Of a stretch of 64,000 nt of DNA, positions 25,219 through 33,371 are shown one piece after another. The stretch covers positions 62,001 through 126,000 of the forward strand of contig NZ_BONF01000019.1 of the NCBI RefSeq assembly GCF_016862575.1, written 5' to 3'. This DNA comes from Catellatospora bangladeshensis. Lineage in GTDB: Bacteria > Actinomycetota > Actinomycetes > Mycobacteriales > Micromonosporaceae. The translations under genes and the position numbers were made by a program. The first letter of the stretch is position 1. Each line of letters opens with the position of its first letter. The notes beneath the pieces were generated by a model, which was not told where the DNA came from, searched no databases, and saw only the letters and a program-made list of their open reading frames with translations.

Positions 25219-25585
25219 GGTTCCTCCAGCGGGAGCGGGGGACGACGAGACCCGTCGTCGGCGCGGCAGCCCGCGGAGCGGCGTGCCTGGACCTGGACGG
25301 ACTTCGTCGCGCTACGTCCGGTGATCAGCCCGGCACGCCGTTGCCTGGCGAGTGGAACCTTATGATTCTTCTTTTTGAATGTCTAGATGTTAAGGCGAGA
25401 TTGACACAACTTCTGATCGCGCCAGCAAAAGTTCTGGGCACCCGGCCCGCTGAGCCCGCCGCGCGGCCCGCCCCACCAGGCCGTCGGCAGTTTCGGGGAA
25501 ACTGCAGGCACCGGGGGCGCGATCGCTGCAGTTTCCCCGAAACTGCAGGGCAGGTCCGGGCCCGCGGGGCGTGCGGCGAGCGCGG
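25219..25585. other. Intergenic region with promoter tract and 64-nt hairpin repeat
   Basis: The gap between two minus-strand genes has no supported gene. An A/T-rich stretch at about 25360-25430, striking in this background, is the likely promoter of the large secreted protein gene, with a leader of well over 100 nt. The repeat at 25485-25548 lies nearer the channel gene end and may double as its terminator. Confidence 0.6.
25485..25548. repeat. 64-nt CAGTTTCGGGGAAACTG repeat, copy 1
   Basis: A 23-bp inverted repeat (25485-25507 against 25526-25548, 22 of 23 paired) with an 18-nt spacer. The second copy at 53463-53526 has the same 23-18-23 geometry and an unrelated spacer. Each arm is itself partly palindromic (CAGTTTCGGGGAAACTG). 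Confidence 0.85.
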
Positions 25586-27454
25586 TCAGCTGGAGGCGAG
25601 GACGATCACGCGGTCGACGGCGGGCATGGGCTGGTCCTTGTCGGGGTTGAGGACGACGCCGTGGCCGTCGCCGGGTTCGGCGACCCGGTAGCCGATGGCG
25701 ACCTCGCCGCGCCGGTAGGCCGCCTCGACCACGGTGGCGAAGGTGACCTGCGCGTTCGGGCGCAGGTAGTAGCTGGCGGGCCGGATGTAGATCTCAGCGC
25801 CGTCGGCGTCGAACAGGTCGGCGAACACCGACTCCAGGTGCTTGTCCTCCGAGATCTGCGTCATCAGCAGGCTGACCAGCTGCTCGCTCACCACGAAGTC
25901 GTCGGCCTTGGTCAGCTGCGCCAGGGCGCGGTCGCGCTCGTCGCGCATCTCGCTGACGATCGAGCCCGGCCCGCGCCCGGCCAGGATGTCGCGTACGTGC
26001 AGCAGCGTGACCAGCACCCGGGAGTCGGCGGTGAGCGCGTCCAGGTCGTCGTCGGCGAGCACGATCACGTTGTGGTACGCCACGATGTCGAGCGTCTCCA
26101 GCAGCCCGCGGTCGCGGGTGTCGCCGGTGCGGGCGCGCAGGGTCAGGTTGCGCAGCCGGGTCGCGAGCCGGTTGACGGCCGGGCCGGCGTCGGGCCGGTC
26201 GACGACGACGTCGACCGACGAGCCGGCGGCGACGTACGCGTCGAGCTGCTCGATGATGCGGGTGGCGCGCCGGTTCCAGCCGAGGATGAGGGTGCTCTCG
26301 GGGGCGGCCGGGCCGCGTACGGCGTGCACGATCGCGGTCTCGTCGACGGGGAACCGCCGGGTCGCCAGCTTGATCATCGAGTCGTCGCGGGCGAGCAGCA
26401 CGATCCGGTCGCCGGGGCTGATCACGGTGCCGGGCGGCGGGTTGAGCACGGTCTTGCCGTCGGCCAGCAGCAGCCCCAGCGGGCAGCACACCTGGTACGC
26501 GCGCAGCGCCTCGGCGAACGGCCGCCCCACCAGCGCCGGCTCGGCGGTCATGTAGATCTCGTCGCCGCCGAAGTCGAACAGGTCGTGGTAGACGACGGAC
26601 AGTTTGGACTGCCGGGCGGTCTGCACGATGAGCCGCGCGCCGATGTCGTCGCCGTCGAGCACCACCGCGTCTCCCCCGGCCAGCTCGGCGACGGCGAGGT
26701 TGCGGCTGTCGCGCACCGCCGCGACCACGTGGTGCGGGCGGCCCCGGAACGCCGGGCCCTTGTTGATGGCGAGCAGGATCTTCAGCACGAACGCGTCGGC
26801 GTCCTCGGCGGGCACCCCGTCCGGGGCCAGCACGATGATCGAGCGGGCCTCGTTGAGGTTGACCAGCTCCAGGTCGCGCAGGTCCAGCGGGCTGCCGGTG
26901 CGGAACACCAGCCGGGTGCGGCCGGTGTCGGGCAGCCGGTGCCGGACCCGGTCCTCCATGGTCACCTTGTCCTGCTCGGCGAGCACGACCACGGCGGCGC
27001 GGCGGCGGCTGGCGTTGGCCTCGACCAGCTCGCCGAGCACCGTGTAGATCTGGTCGGACCAGCCCAGCACGACGGTGTGGTCGGTCTCCAGCACCTGCGA
27101 GCGGCCCTTGCGCAGCTGCTCCAGCCGCCGGTTGACGCCGCTGGTGAGCAGACCGATCAGCGCGCCGACGACGAAGATGCCGCCCAGCGCCAGCACGAAC
27201 CACAGCAGCGTGGGGATCAGACTCTCTGTGGTCGGCGCCGAGAGGCTGAACGTGGTCACGAACGTCTCCCACAGCAGCCGCAGCGGCTCGGGATGCCTGC
27301 CCTCGGTGTCGACCAGCTCCAGCGCGACGGTGATCACGAGGATCATGGCGACGGACGCGATGCCCAGCCAGCCGATCAGCCCGGTCGTGCCGCGCGACAG
27401 CGTGTTGTCGAACCAGTAGCGGAACTTGGCGCGGTAGCCGACTCGACGGGCCAT
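25586..27454 (-). CDS. CASTOR/POLLUX-like ion channel with RCK domains
   Basis: A 622-residue protein. Two membrane segments (GTTGLIGWLGIASVAMILVI at about 22-41 and LIPTLLWFVLALGGIFVVGA at about 79-98), with FVTTFSLSAPTTES between them in the place of a pore loop; the canonical TVGYG selectivity filter is absent. Two RCK-like NAD-binding units follow: HTVVLGWSDQIYTVLGEL (about 126-143) and STLILGWNRRATRIIEQL (about 375-392), each with downstream Asp/Arg-rich Rossmann features. This is the bacterial relative of plant CASTOR/POLLUX nuclear ion channels, thought to pass K+ or Ca2+. It stands alone between two carbohydrate genes. Ion specificity is not readable. Confidence 0.87.
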   Translation of the reverse strand: MARRVGYRAKFRYWFDNTLSRGTTGLIGWLGIASVAMILVITVALELVDTEGRHPEPLRLLWETFVTTFSLSAPTTESLIPTLLWFVLALGGIFVVGALIGLLTSGVNRRLEQLRKGRSQVLETDHTVVLGWSDQIYTVLGELVEANASRRRAAVVVLAEQDKVTMEDRVRHRLPDTGRTRLVFRTGSPLDLRDLELVNLNEARSIIVLAPDGVPAEDADAFVLKILLAINKGPAFRGRPHHVVAAVRDSRNLAVAELAGGDAVVLDGDDIGARLIVQTARQSKLSVVYHDLFDFGGDEIYMTAEPALVGRPFAEALRAYQVCCPLGLLLADGKTVLNPPPGTVISPGDRIVLLARDDSMIKLATRRFPVDETAIVHAVRGPAAPESTLILGWNRRATRIIEQLDAYVAAGSSVDVVVDRPDAGPAVNRLATRLRNLTLRARTGDTRDRGLLETLDIVAYHNVIVLADDDLDALTADSRVLVTLLHVRDILAGRGPGSIVSEMRDERDRALAQLTKADDFVVSEQLVSLLMTQISEDKHLESVFADLFDADGAEIYIRPASYYLRPNAQVTFATVVEAAYRRGEVAIGYRVAEPGDGHGVVLNPDKDQPMPAVDRVIVLASS

Positions 27455-27627
27455 GGGCTCGCTGTCCTTCGAACGCGGGGAGGGGGCGATCGATCCAGGT
27501 GCGGGCTCACTTTAGTGGCGGCGCGACACGCCGTGTCGCGGGGCTCCGTCATGGACTGTGACGTGCGGAAGGGCCGCCGCGACACCGGATCCGGGTCGTG
27601 GCGGCCTGCGGTCCGCGACCGCCGTGC

Positions 27628-29919
27628 TCAGCTGACGACGGTGAACCCTGCGCGCAGCAGGTCCTCCGGGCGTGAGGAGCAGCCGACGAGCAGCTCGAAC
27701 GCGCCCGCCTCGACGACGCGCACGCCGCGGGCGTCGACGATGGTGCAGTCCGCGACGGGCAGGGTCAGCTCGACGGTGCGGCTCTCCCCCGGCGCGAGAT
27801 CCACCTGGGTGTACGCCTTCAGCTCCCGGTCCGCCCAGGTCGCCGAGGTGACGGTGTCGCTGACGTAGACCTGGACGGTCTCGCGCACCGGGCGGGCGCC
27901 GGTGTTGGCCAGCCGCACCTGCGCGCGCACGGTGTCCGCAGCGGTCACGGTGGGGGTGAGCACGCGCAGCTCGGCGTACTCGACGGTGGTGTAGCTGAGG
28001 CCCTGCCCGAACGCGAACGCCGGGCTCTGGGTGAGGTCGGCGTAGCGGGTGCCGTGCTGGCCGCGCACCTGGTTGTAGTAGGTCGGCTGCTGTCCGGCGT
28101 GGCGGGCGAACGAGATCGGCAGCCGCCCGGTGGGCTCGATGAGCCCGAGCAGCAGCTCGGCCAGGGCCCGGCCGCCCTGCATGCCCGGGTTGGCGGCGTA
28201 CACGATCGCGGCGGCGTTCAGCGCCGACGGCGGCAGCACCAGCGGCTTGGAGCTGACCAGCACCACCGTCATCGGGGTGCCGGTGGCGGCGAGCGCGTCC
28301 AGCAGCGCGATCTGCGCGCCGACCAGCTCCAGCGTCGCCGTGGACTTGCCCTCGCCGACCAGCTCGATCCGGTCGCCGACTACTGCGACCACGTGGTCGG
28401 CGTCGCGCGCGGCGGCCACCGCCTCGGCGATCATCGCCTCGTCCGGCTCGCACGGGAGGACCACGTGCGGCCGGGGCTGGCCGTCGGGGAAGGTGTCGCC
28501 CTCGGGGTCGGGCCCGGCGGTGAGGATGTCCGCGCCCCGGGCGTGGCTGACGGTCCAGCCCGCCGGGACGTGCGCCCGCAGGCCGTCGAGCACCGTCGTG
28601 ATCATCTCGCGCGGGTGCCCGTCGGGCAGCCAGTCGCACTGGCCGGAGGCCCCGGCCCAGTCGCCGAGCATGGTGTGCGGGTCGTCGGCGTTCGGCCCGA
28701 CGACGGCGATCCGGCGCGCCGGGGCGTCGGCGGGCGCGATCGCCCGGCCGTCGGACCCGGCCGTGAGCCCGCCGGTCAGCGGCAGCGTGCCGTCGTTGCG
28801 CAGCAGCACCAGCGAGCGCCGGGCGACCTCCAGGTTGAGGTCGGTGTGCGGGGCGCAGGCGATGACCTCGGCCTGCCGGGCCGGGTCGGGGCGGCGCGGG
28901 TTCTCGAACAGGCCCAGCTCGAACTTGAGGGTGAGGACGCGGGCCACGGCGGCGTCCAGGTCGGACTCGTCGAGCAGGCCCTTGGCGATCGCGTCCTGCG
29001 CGCCCTGGAAGAAGTCGGGCGTGGTCATCACCATGTCGTTGCCGGCCTTCACGGCCGCGGCCGACGCCTGCGCGTAGTCGGCGTAGATGTGCTGCTCCCA
29101 CACCATGCGCCCGACGTTGTCCCAATCGGTCACCAGGGTGCCCCGGTATTCCCACTCGCCGCGCAGCACGTCGTTGAGCAGCCAGTCGTTGACGGTGATC
29201 GGCACGCCGTCCATCGACTGGTAGCCGAGCATGAAGACGCGGCACCCCTCCCGGGCGACCCGCTCGAACGGCGGCAGGAACCAGGAGCGCAGCTTGCGCC
29301 GGGAGATGTCGGCCTCGCTGGCGTCGCGCCCGCCCTGCGTCTCGGAGTAGCCGGCGAAGTGCTTGGCGCAGGCCAGGATCGCGGTCGGGTCGTCCAGCCC
29401 GTCGCCCTGGTAACCGCGGACCATGGCCGAGGCGAACTCGCCGATGAGGAACGGGTCCTCGCCGAACGTCTCGCTGATCCGGCCCCAGCGCAGGTCCCGG
29501 CCGATGCACAGCACCGGGGAGAAGGTCCAGTGGATGCCGGTGGCGGCGACCTCGACGGCGGTCGCCCGGGCGGCCCGCTCGATCAGGGCCGGGTCCCAGG
29601 TCGCGGCCATGCCGAGCTGGGTCGGGAAGATGGTGGCGCCGACCCAGAACGAGTGGCCGTGGATGCAGTCCTCGGCGACCAGCAGCGGGATGCGCAGCCG
29701 GGACTGCTCGGTGAGCGCGGCCGCCTCGAGCACCCGCTCCGGGGAGGTGTGCAGGATCGAGCCGACGTGCATGTCCTCGACCAGGGCGCGGACGCCGTCG
29801 CGGGCGTCGAGCTGGAGCATCTGCCCGACCTTCTCCGGCAGCGTCATCCGTCCGATGAGGTCGGCGACCCGTTGCTCGGTGGGCAGCGCGGGGTCGAGGT
29901 ACGGCAGGCGGGAAGTCAC
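27628..29919 (-). CDS. Glycoside hydrolase family 3 beta-glucosidase
   Basis: A 763-residue cytosolic GH3 enzyme without a signal peptide (N-terminus MTSRLPYLDPALPTEQRVAD). The (alpha/beta)8 domain contains the nucleophile Asp265 in LVTDWDNVGR, and KHFAGYSETQGGRD is the conserved KH-containing block. The second domain starts about residue 370 (RSLVLLRNDGTLPL), and a fibronectin-III-like C-terminal domain follows from about 660 (VRLANTGARPVRETVQVYVS). The order is that of BglX/BglA exo-beta-glucosidases that release glucose from beta-linked oligosaccharides. Start GTG 29919 with AAAGGA upstream. A perfect LacI-type palindrome lies 75 bp before the start, so induction by an oligosaccharide is likely. 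Confidence 0.93.
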   Translation of the reverse strand: MTSRLPYLDPALPTEQRVADLIGRMTLPEKVGQMLQLDARDGVRALVEDMHVGSILHTSPERVLEAAALTEQSRLRIPLLVAEDCIHGHSFWVGATIFPTQLGMAATWDPALIERAARATAVEVAATGIHWTFSPVLCIGRDLRWGRISETFGEDPFLIGEFASAMVRGYQGDGLDDPTAILACAKHFAGYSETQGGRDASEADISRRKLRSWFLPPFERVAREGCRVFMLGYQSMDGVPITVNDWLLNDVLRGEWEYRGTLVTDWDNVGRMVWEQHIYADYAQASAAAVKAGNDMVMTTPDFFQGAQDAIAKGLLDESDLDAAVARVLTLKFELGLFENPRRPDPARQAEVIACAPHTDLNLEVARRSLVLLRNDGTLPLTGGLTAGSDGRAIAPADAPARRIAVVGPNADDPHTMLGDWAGASGQCDWLPDGHPREMITTVLDGLRAHVPAGWTVSHARGADILTAGPDPEGDTFPDGQPRPHVVLPCEPDEAMIAEAVAAARDADHVVAVVGDRIELVGEGKSTATLELVGAQIALLDALAATGTPMTVVLVSSKPLVLPPSALNAAAIVYAANPGMQGGRALAELLLGLIEPTGRLPISFARHAGQQPTYYNQVRGQHGTRYADLTQSPAFAFGQGLSYTTVEYAELRVLTPTVTAADTVRAQVRLANTGARPVRETVQVYVSDTVTSATWADRELKAYTQVDLAPGESRTVELTLPVADCTIVDARGVRVVEAGAFELLVGCSSRPEDLLRAGFTVVS

Positions 29920-29993
29920 GGCAGCTGTCCTTTCGGCGGACGCGGCGGCATCCTGGGGCTAGAGTGCACGCACGCGCTCCGGGCGGCGTCGAT

Positions 29994-30009
29994 CGGAGAG
30001 CGCTCTCCG
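29994..30009 (-). promoter_or_regulatory. LacI-type operator upstream of the GH3 gene
   Basis: CGGAGAGCGCTCTCCG is a perfect 16-bp palindrome with the central GC step of LacI/CebR-family sites. Its core GAGAGCGCTCTC is the same as in both sites upstream of the GH64 gene at 50653-50682. Confidence 0.75.
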
Positions 30010-30070
30010 ATGGTACATAACTCCCGTCGCGCCCCCTACCCGCCCGGCGCATCACCGTCCACCGATCGGT

Positions 30071-30703
30071 CTACTCCCGGGAGTCCGCGGGGGCGGCGGC
30101 GTGGAGGGCGGCGAGGGCGCCGTCGAGGGCGGCGGCCAAGGGCTCGTTGGAGCGGGTGGCCTGGTTAAGCAGGAGGCCGCCCTGCACGGAGGCGAACACG
30201 GCCAGTGCGAGGCGGTCGGGTTCGGCGTCCGGGCGCAGCAGCCCGCGCTCACTCATCCGGCGCAGGCCCGCGCTCAGGTACGCCCGCCAGCGGTCCAGGT
30301 GGGCGGCGACTTCCTCGGCGGCCGCGGCATCGGTGCCGGTCAGCTCGCTGACCAGCGTGCCGATCGGGCAGCCCCAGTGCGGCTGGGCCGCGTAGTGCGC
30401 GAGCAGCGCGGTCCGCCAGCCGTCCCAGGACTCCCAGGTGTCCAGGCCGTCCAGGTACGGCCGCTGCGCCTGGAGGACGCGCTCGGTCTGCAGGGCGGCG
30501 ATGGCGAGCACGAGTTCGCGCTTGCCACCGGGAAAGTAGTGGAAGAGCTGGCTCTTGCTGGTCAGCGTGCCCGCACGTACGTCGTCGAGGCTGGTGCCGC
30601 CGACCCCGCGCGCCAGCACCAGATCGGCCGCAGCCGCGACGATGCGCGTACGGGTGGCGACGCCCTTGCCGGTCAGCCGCGTGGCGGGGAAAGCAGTGGT
30701 CAC
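30071..30703 (-). CDS. TetR family transcriptional regulator
   Basis: A 210-residue repressor. The N-terminal TetR helix-turn-helix spans about 15-60 (TRTRIVAAAADLVLARGVGG, then TSLDDVRAGTLTSKSQLFHY). The C-terminal ligand domain includes HWGCPIGTLVSELTG, a motif of the TetR_C subgroup seen in regulators of oxidoreductase genes. Start GTG 30703 with TAGTCT 7 nt upstream, suggesting a leaderless mRNA. It is divergent from an SDR gene, and two matching palindromes lie in the 102-bp gap, so it very likely represses both itself and the SDR gene. Ligand unknown. Confidence 0.9.
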   Translation of the reverse strand: MTTAFPATRLTGKGVATRTRIVAAAADLVLARGVGGTSLDDVRAGTLTSKSQLFHYFPGGKRELVLAIAALQTERVLQAQRPYLDGLDTWESWDGWRTALLAHYAAQPHWGCPIGTLVSELTGTDAAAAEEVAAHLDRWRAYLSAGLRRMSERGLLRPDAEPDRLALAVFASVQGGLLLNQATRSNEPLAAALDGALAALHAAAPADSRE

Positions 30704-30710
30704 GGCAGCC

Positions 30711-30716
30711 AGACTA
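30711..30716 (-). promoter_or_regulatory. -10 box TAGTCT of the tetR gene
   Basis: On the minus strand TAGTCT ends 7 nt before the GTG at 30703. With a 17-bp spacer the -35 would be TGGACC (30734-30739), which is half of operator 1, so bound repressor would block RNA polymerase. Confidence 0.5.
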
Positions 30717-30723
30717 CCGGAAA

Positions 30724-30739
30724 TGGACCAGCCGGTCCA
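30724..30739. promoter_or_regulatory. TetR operator 1
   Basis: TGGACCAGCCGGTCCA, with 6-bp perfect arms. It overlaps the predicted -35 and spacer of the tetR promoter. Confidence 0.65.
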
Positions 30740-30756
30740 TTATCCGTGCTACGGTC

Positions 30757-30772
30757 TGGACTGAGCGGTCCA
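30757..30772. promoter_or_regulatory. TetR operator 2
   Basis: TGGACTGAGCGGTCCA, with the same arm spacing as operator 1 and 33 bp away (about three helical turns). It lies just downstream of TACGGT (30750-30755), a candidate -10 for the SDR gene. Confidence 0.65.
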
Positions 30773-30805
30773 ATCTTGGCCGCGACATCGAGAAAGGTTC
30801 GCACC

Positions 30806-31564
30806 GTGGGCACTCGCCTGGCCGGAAAGACGGCCCTCATAACCGGTTCCACCAGCAACATCGGCCGCGCGACGGCGCTGGCCTTCGCCGCCGAGGGCGC
30901 GCACGTCGCCGTCTCCGGCCGGGACAAGCAGCGCGGGGACGAGGTGGTCGCGCAGATCCGCGCGGCGGGCGGGCGGGCCGACTTCGTCGCCGCCTCGCTC
31001 GACGGCTCCCCCGCTACCTCGCAGGCGCTGGCCGACGAGGCGGTGCGTGTGCTCGGCGGGCACATCGACGTGCTCGTCAACAACGCCGGCATCTACCCGC
31101 CGTCGACGACGCCGACCGTCACCAGCGAGATGTTCGACGAGGTGTACGGCGTCAACGTCAAGGCGCCGTTCTTCCTGACCGCCGCGATCGCGCCGCGCAT
31201 GGCCGAGCGCGGCTCCGGTGTGATCGTGAACCTCGGCTCCTGGATCGCCCGGCTCGGCGTCCCGGTCAGCGCCCTCTACAGCTCCACCAAGGGCGCGATG
31301 GAGACGCTGACCCGCGCCTGGGCCGCGGAGTTCGGGCCGCGGGGGGTACGCGTCAACGCCGTCTCCCCCGGCGTGGTCCGCCCGGAGTCCGCCGACGACA
31401 TGGCCGAGGCGATGATGCGCGGCACTCCGGCCGGCGCCAGCGGGCGGCCGGAGTCGATCGCGTACGCGGCCGTCTACCTCGCTTCCGACGAGGCGGCGTT
31501 CGTGCACGGCACAGTGCTCGACGTGGACGGCGGCCGGACCGGCGTGGCCGTGGTCGCCGCCTGA
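30806..31564 (+). CDS. Short-chain dehydrogenase/reductase (SDR)
   Basis: A 252-residue classical SDR. The Rossmann loop reads TGSTSNIGRA (about 13-22), NNAG is present near 92-95, and the catalytic set is Ser in LGSWIAR, then Tyr and Lys in YSSTKG (near 158-163). RVNAVSPGVV and the C-terminal LDVDGG complete the family pattern. It is an NAD(P)-dependent oxidoreductase of an unknown alcohol or ketone. The start is GTG 30806, supported by AAAGG upstream and by the fact that the N-terminal region before it is not SDR-like. It is divergent from its presumed repressor. Confidence 0.92.
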   Translation: MGTRLAGKTALITGSTSNIGRATALAFAAEGAHVAVSGRDKQRGDEVVAQIRAAGGRADFVAASLDGSPATSQALADEAVRVLGGHIDVLVNNAGIYPPSTTPTVTSEMFDEVYGVNVKAPFFLTAAIAPRMAERGSGVIVNLGSWIARLGVPVSALYSSTKGAMETLTRAWAAEFGPRGVRVNAVSPGVVRPESADDMAEAMMRGTPAGASGRPESIAYAAVYLASDEAAFVHGTVLDVDGGRTGVAVVAA

Positions 31565-31574
31565 GCGGGCGACG

Positions 31575-31919
31575 TCACGCGCGGCCGGGTGGATCGCCCA
31601 GGCGGCGGCGCAGGATCTCGATCATCGCGTTGGCCGCGGCAAGCTGGTACTCCAGGTCGACGATGCGCACCGCGGCGTCCAGCCGCATGCCGTCGTCGAC
31701 CAGGCCGCGGGCGCGGTCGGCCCGCTGCAGGTCGTCCTGGCTGTAGCGGCGGTGCCCGCCGCCGGACCGGTGCGACTCGAACAGCCCCGCGGTCTCCACG
31801 GCGCGCAGGAAGGCCGGGGTCACCCCGATGGCCTGCGCCGCGGTGCCCATGGAGTAGCCAGGGAAGTCCGCGTCGCCCAGCACCGGCCTGTGGCCCGTGC
31901 CCTGTGTGGGTTCCTTCAT
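31575..31919 (-). CDS. MerR family (HspR-like) regulator
   Basis: A 114-residue regulator from ATG 31919 (MKEPTQGTGHRPVL). The MerR winged helix covers about 24-90: MGTAAQAIGVTPAFLRAVET, then HRSGGGHRRYSQDDLQRADR. A short coiled C-terminus (DLEYQLAAANAMIEILRRRL) would serve for dimerisation, with no metal-binding cysteines. It is downstream of an Hsp20 gene on the same strand with a 76-bp gap. The arrangement resembles heat-shock operons controlled by HspR-type repressors, and autoregulation of the hsp20 promoter is the natural inference. Confidence 0.85.
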   Translation of the reverse strand: MKEPTQGTGHRPVLGDADFPGYSMGTAAQAIGVTPAFLRAVETAGLFESHRSGGGHRRYSQDDLQRADRARGLVDDGMRLDAAVRIVDLEYQLAAANAMIEILRRRLGDPPGRA

Positions 31920-31995
31920 CGCCCGATCCGTTCCTATGGGACCGGCGCCGGTCGGCGGGTGCTCCGCCGCCCGGCGCCGGTCGTGTCCCGCGCGG

Positions 31996-32484
31996 TCAGC
32001 TCGCGGCACCGGCGGTGGCCGGCACGCGGTCCTCGCTCGTCTGACCGTTGATCATCCGGTGCCCCTCGTGGGACTCCAGCGCGGCGTCGCGCCCGCGGGT
32101 GACCTCGATCCGGCGCGGCTTGGCGCGCTCGGCGACCGGGATCGTCAGCGTCAGCACGCCGTCGCGGTAGTCGGCGGTGATCGCCTCGACGTCCAGGCCG
32201 TCGCCCAGCACGAGCTGGCGGCTGTAACGCCCGGCGGGCCGCTCCGAGACCAGGTAGGACGCGTCCTCGGGGTCGTTGCGGCGCCGCTCGCCGCGCACGG
32301 TCAGGGTGCCGTTCTCGGCCGCGACGTCGAGGCTCTCGACGTCGATGCCCGGCATGTCGAACCGGACCACGAACGTGTCGCCCGTGCGCAGGCAGTCCAT
32401 CGGCATCGGCGACGGGGTGCGCGCCGTGCCGAACACCTCGCCGGCGAGCCGGTCGAAGTCGCGGAACGGGTCGAAACGCATCAT
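31996..32484 (-). CDS. Hsp20/alpha-crystallin small heat-shock protein
   Basis: A 162-residue chaperone. It starts at ATG 32484, 8 nt after GGGAGGTG; a longer frame upstream lies in the promoter region. N-terminal MMRFDPFRDFDRLAGEVFGT, then an alpha-crystallin domain at about 40-130 (TFVVRFDMPGIDVESLDVAA; ENGTLTVRGERR; DGVLTLTIPVAE, the last being the conserved IxI/VxL-type edge region). It holds unfolding proteins in an ATP-independent manner. Cotranscribed with the MerR-type gene. Confidence 0.93.
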   Translation of the reverse strand: MMRFDPFRDFDRLAGEVFGTARTPSPMPMDCLRTGDTFVVRFDMPGIDVESLDVAAENGTLTVRGERRRNDPEDASYLVSERPAGRYSRQLVLGDGLDVEAITADYRDGVLTLTIPVAERAKPRRIEVTRGRDAALESHEGHRMINGQTSEDRVPATAGAAS

Positions 32485-32516
32485 GATCAACACACCTCCC
32501 AGGTGATTGCCTCCGA

Positions 32517-32534
32517 GCAAGACATCTCGCTTGC
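32517..32534. promoter_or_regulatory. Candidate operator in the hsp20 leader
   Basis: GCAAG-N8-CTTGC lies between a -10-like TATAGA (minus strand, about 32547-32552) and the hsp20 ribosome site, where a repressor would block transcription. It is not the HspR HAIR motif (CTTGAGT-N7-ACTCAAG) nor CIRCE. The flanking region is conspicuously A/T-rich. Confidence 0.4.
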
Positions 32535-32598
32535 CCGACACAAATTCTATAACACCCAAAGCAGATTTCAACCACAGACGGCGTCAACTTTTCTGCCC

Positions 32599-33276
32599 TC
32601 AGGAGCCGGGGCTGACCAGGCCGCTCTCGTACGCGAAGATGACCGCCTGCACCCGGTCGCGCAGCTGGAGTTTGGCCAGGATGCGGGCCACGTGCGTCTT
32701 CACCGTGGCCTCGCCCAGCTGCAGCTCGGCCGCCAGCTCGGCGTTGGACAGGCCGCGGGCGAGCAGCACCAGCACCTCCCGCTCGCGGGCGGTCAGCGTG
32801 GGCAGCGCGCCGTGGTCCTCGACCACGCCGCGCCCCGAGGTGAAGCGGTCCACCAGCCGCCGGGTGATCGACGGCGCGAGCAGCGCGTCCCCGTCCCGGA
32901 CCAGCCGCACCGCGTGCACCAGATGGTCCGGGGTCACGTCCTTGAGCAGGAAGCCGCTGGCCCCGGTGCGCAGCGCGGCGTAGACGTACTCGTCCAGGTC
33001 GAACGTGGTCAGGATGATCACACGGGTGGGTTCCCCGGCCGTGGTCGTCGCGCCGGAGGCCAGCAGCCGCCTGGTCGCCTCCAGGCCGTCCATGCCCGGC
33101 ATGCGGATGTCCATCAGCACCACGTCCGGCCGCAGCCGCCGCACCGCCGCGAGCGCGGCCTCGCCGTCGCCCGCCTCCCCCACCACGTCGACCCCGGCCG
33201 CGGCCAGGATCATGGTGAACCCGCTGCGGACCAGTGCCTGGTCGTCGGCGACGACGACGCGCAGCGGCTCACTCAT
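32599..33276 (-). CDS. NarL/LuxR-family response regulator (TCS 2)
   Basis: A 225-residue regulator from ATG 33276 (MSEPLRVVVADDQALVRSG). The receiver phospho-acceptor Asp is in DVVLMDIRMPGMDG (about residue 55); LTTFDLDEYVYAALRTGASG is the conserved central stretch; the LuxR helix-turn-helix runs LTAREREVLVLLARGLSNAE to EATVKTHVARILAKLQLRDR. A frame extending upstream to 33315 lacks conserved residues. It is separated by 95 bp from its kinase gene. The pair is a paralogue of TCS 1, and here the adjacent divergent ABC exporter is a likely target. Confidence 0.93.
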   Translation of the reverse strand: MSEPLRVVVADDQALVRSGFTMILAAAGVDVVGEAGDGEAALAAVRRLRPDVVLMDIRMPGMDGLEATRRLLASGATTTAGEPTRVIILTTFDLDEYVYAALRTGASGFLLKDVTPDHLVHAVRLVRDGDALLAPSITRRLVDRFTSGRGVVEDHGALPTLTAREREVLVLLARGLSNAELAAELQLGEATVKTHVARILAKLQLRDRVQAVIFAYESGLVSPGS

Positions 33277-33371
33277 GCCTTCCCCCGCTTCGCTCGGCTC
33301 CGGCACGAGTGCCATCGGCCCCTGACCCGCCCACCGCGTCGCTCATGCCCTCAACCTGCCTCGCGCCGCGC

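Noticed and set aside
32485-32590. HspR HAIR or CIRCE element upstream of hsp20
   Set aside because: Neither CTTGAGT-N7-ACTCAAG nor the TTAGCACTC-N9 palindrome is present; only the GCAAG-N8-CTTGC palindrome was found and is reported separately.
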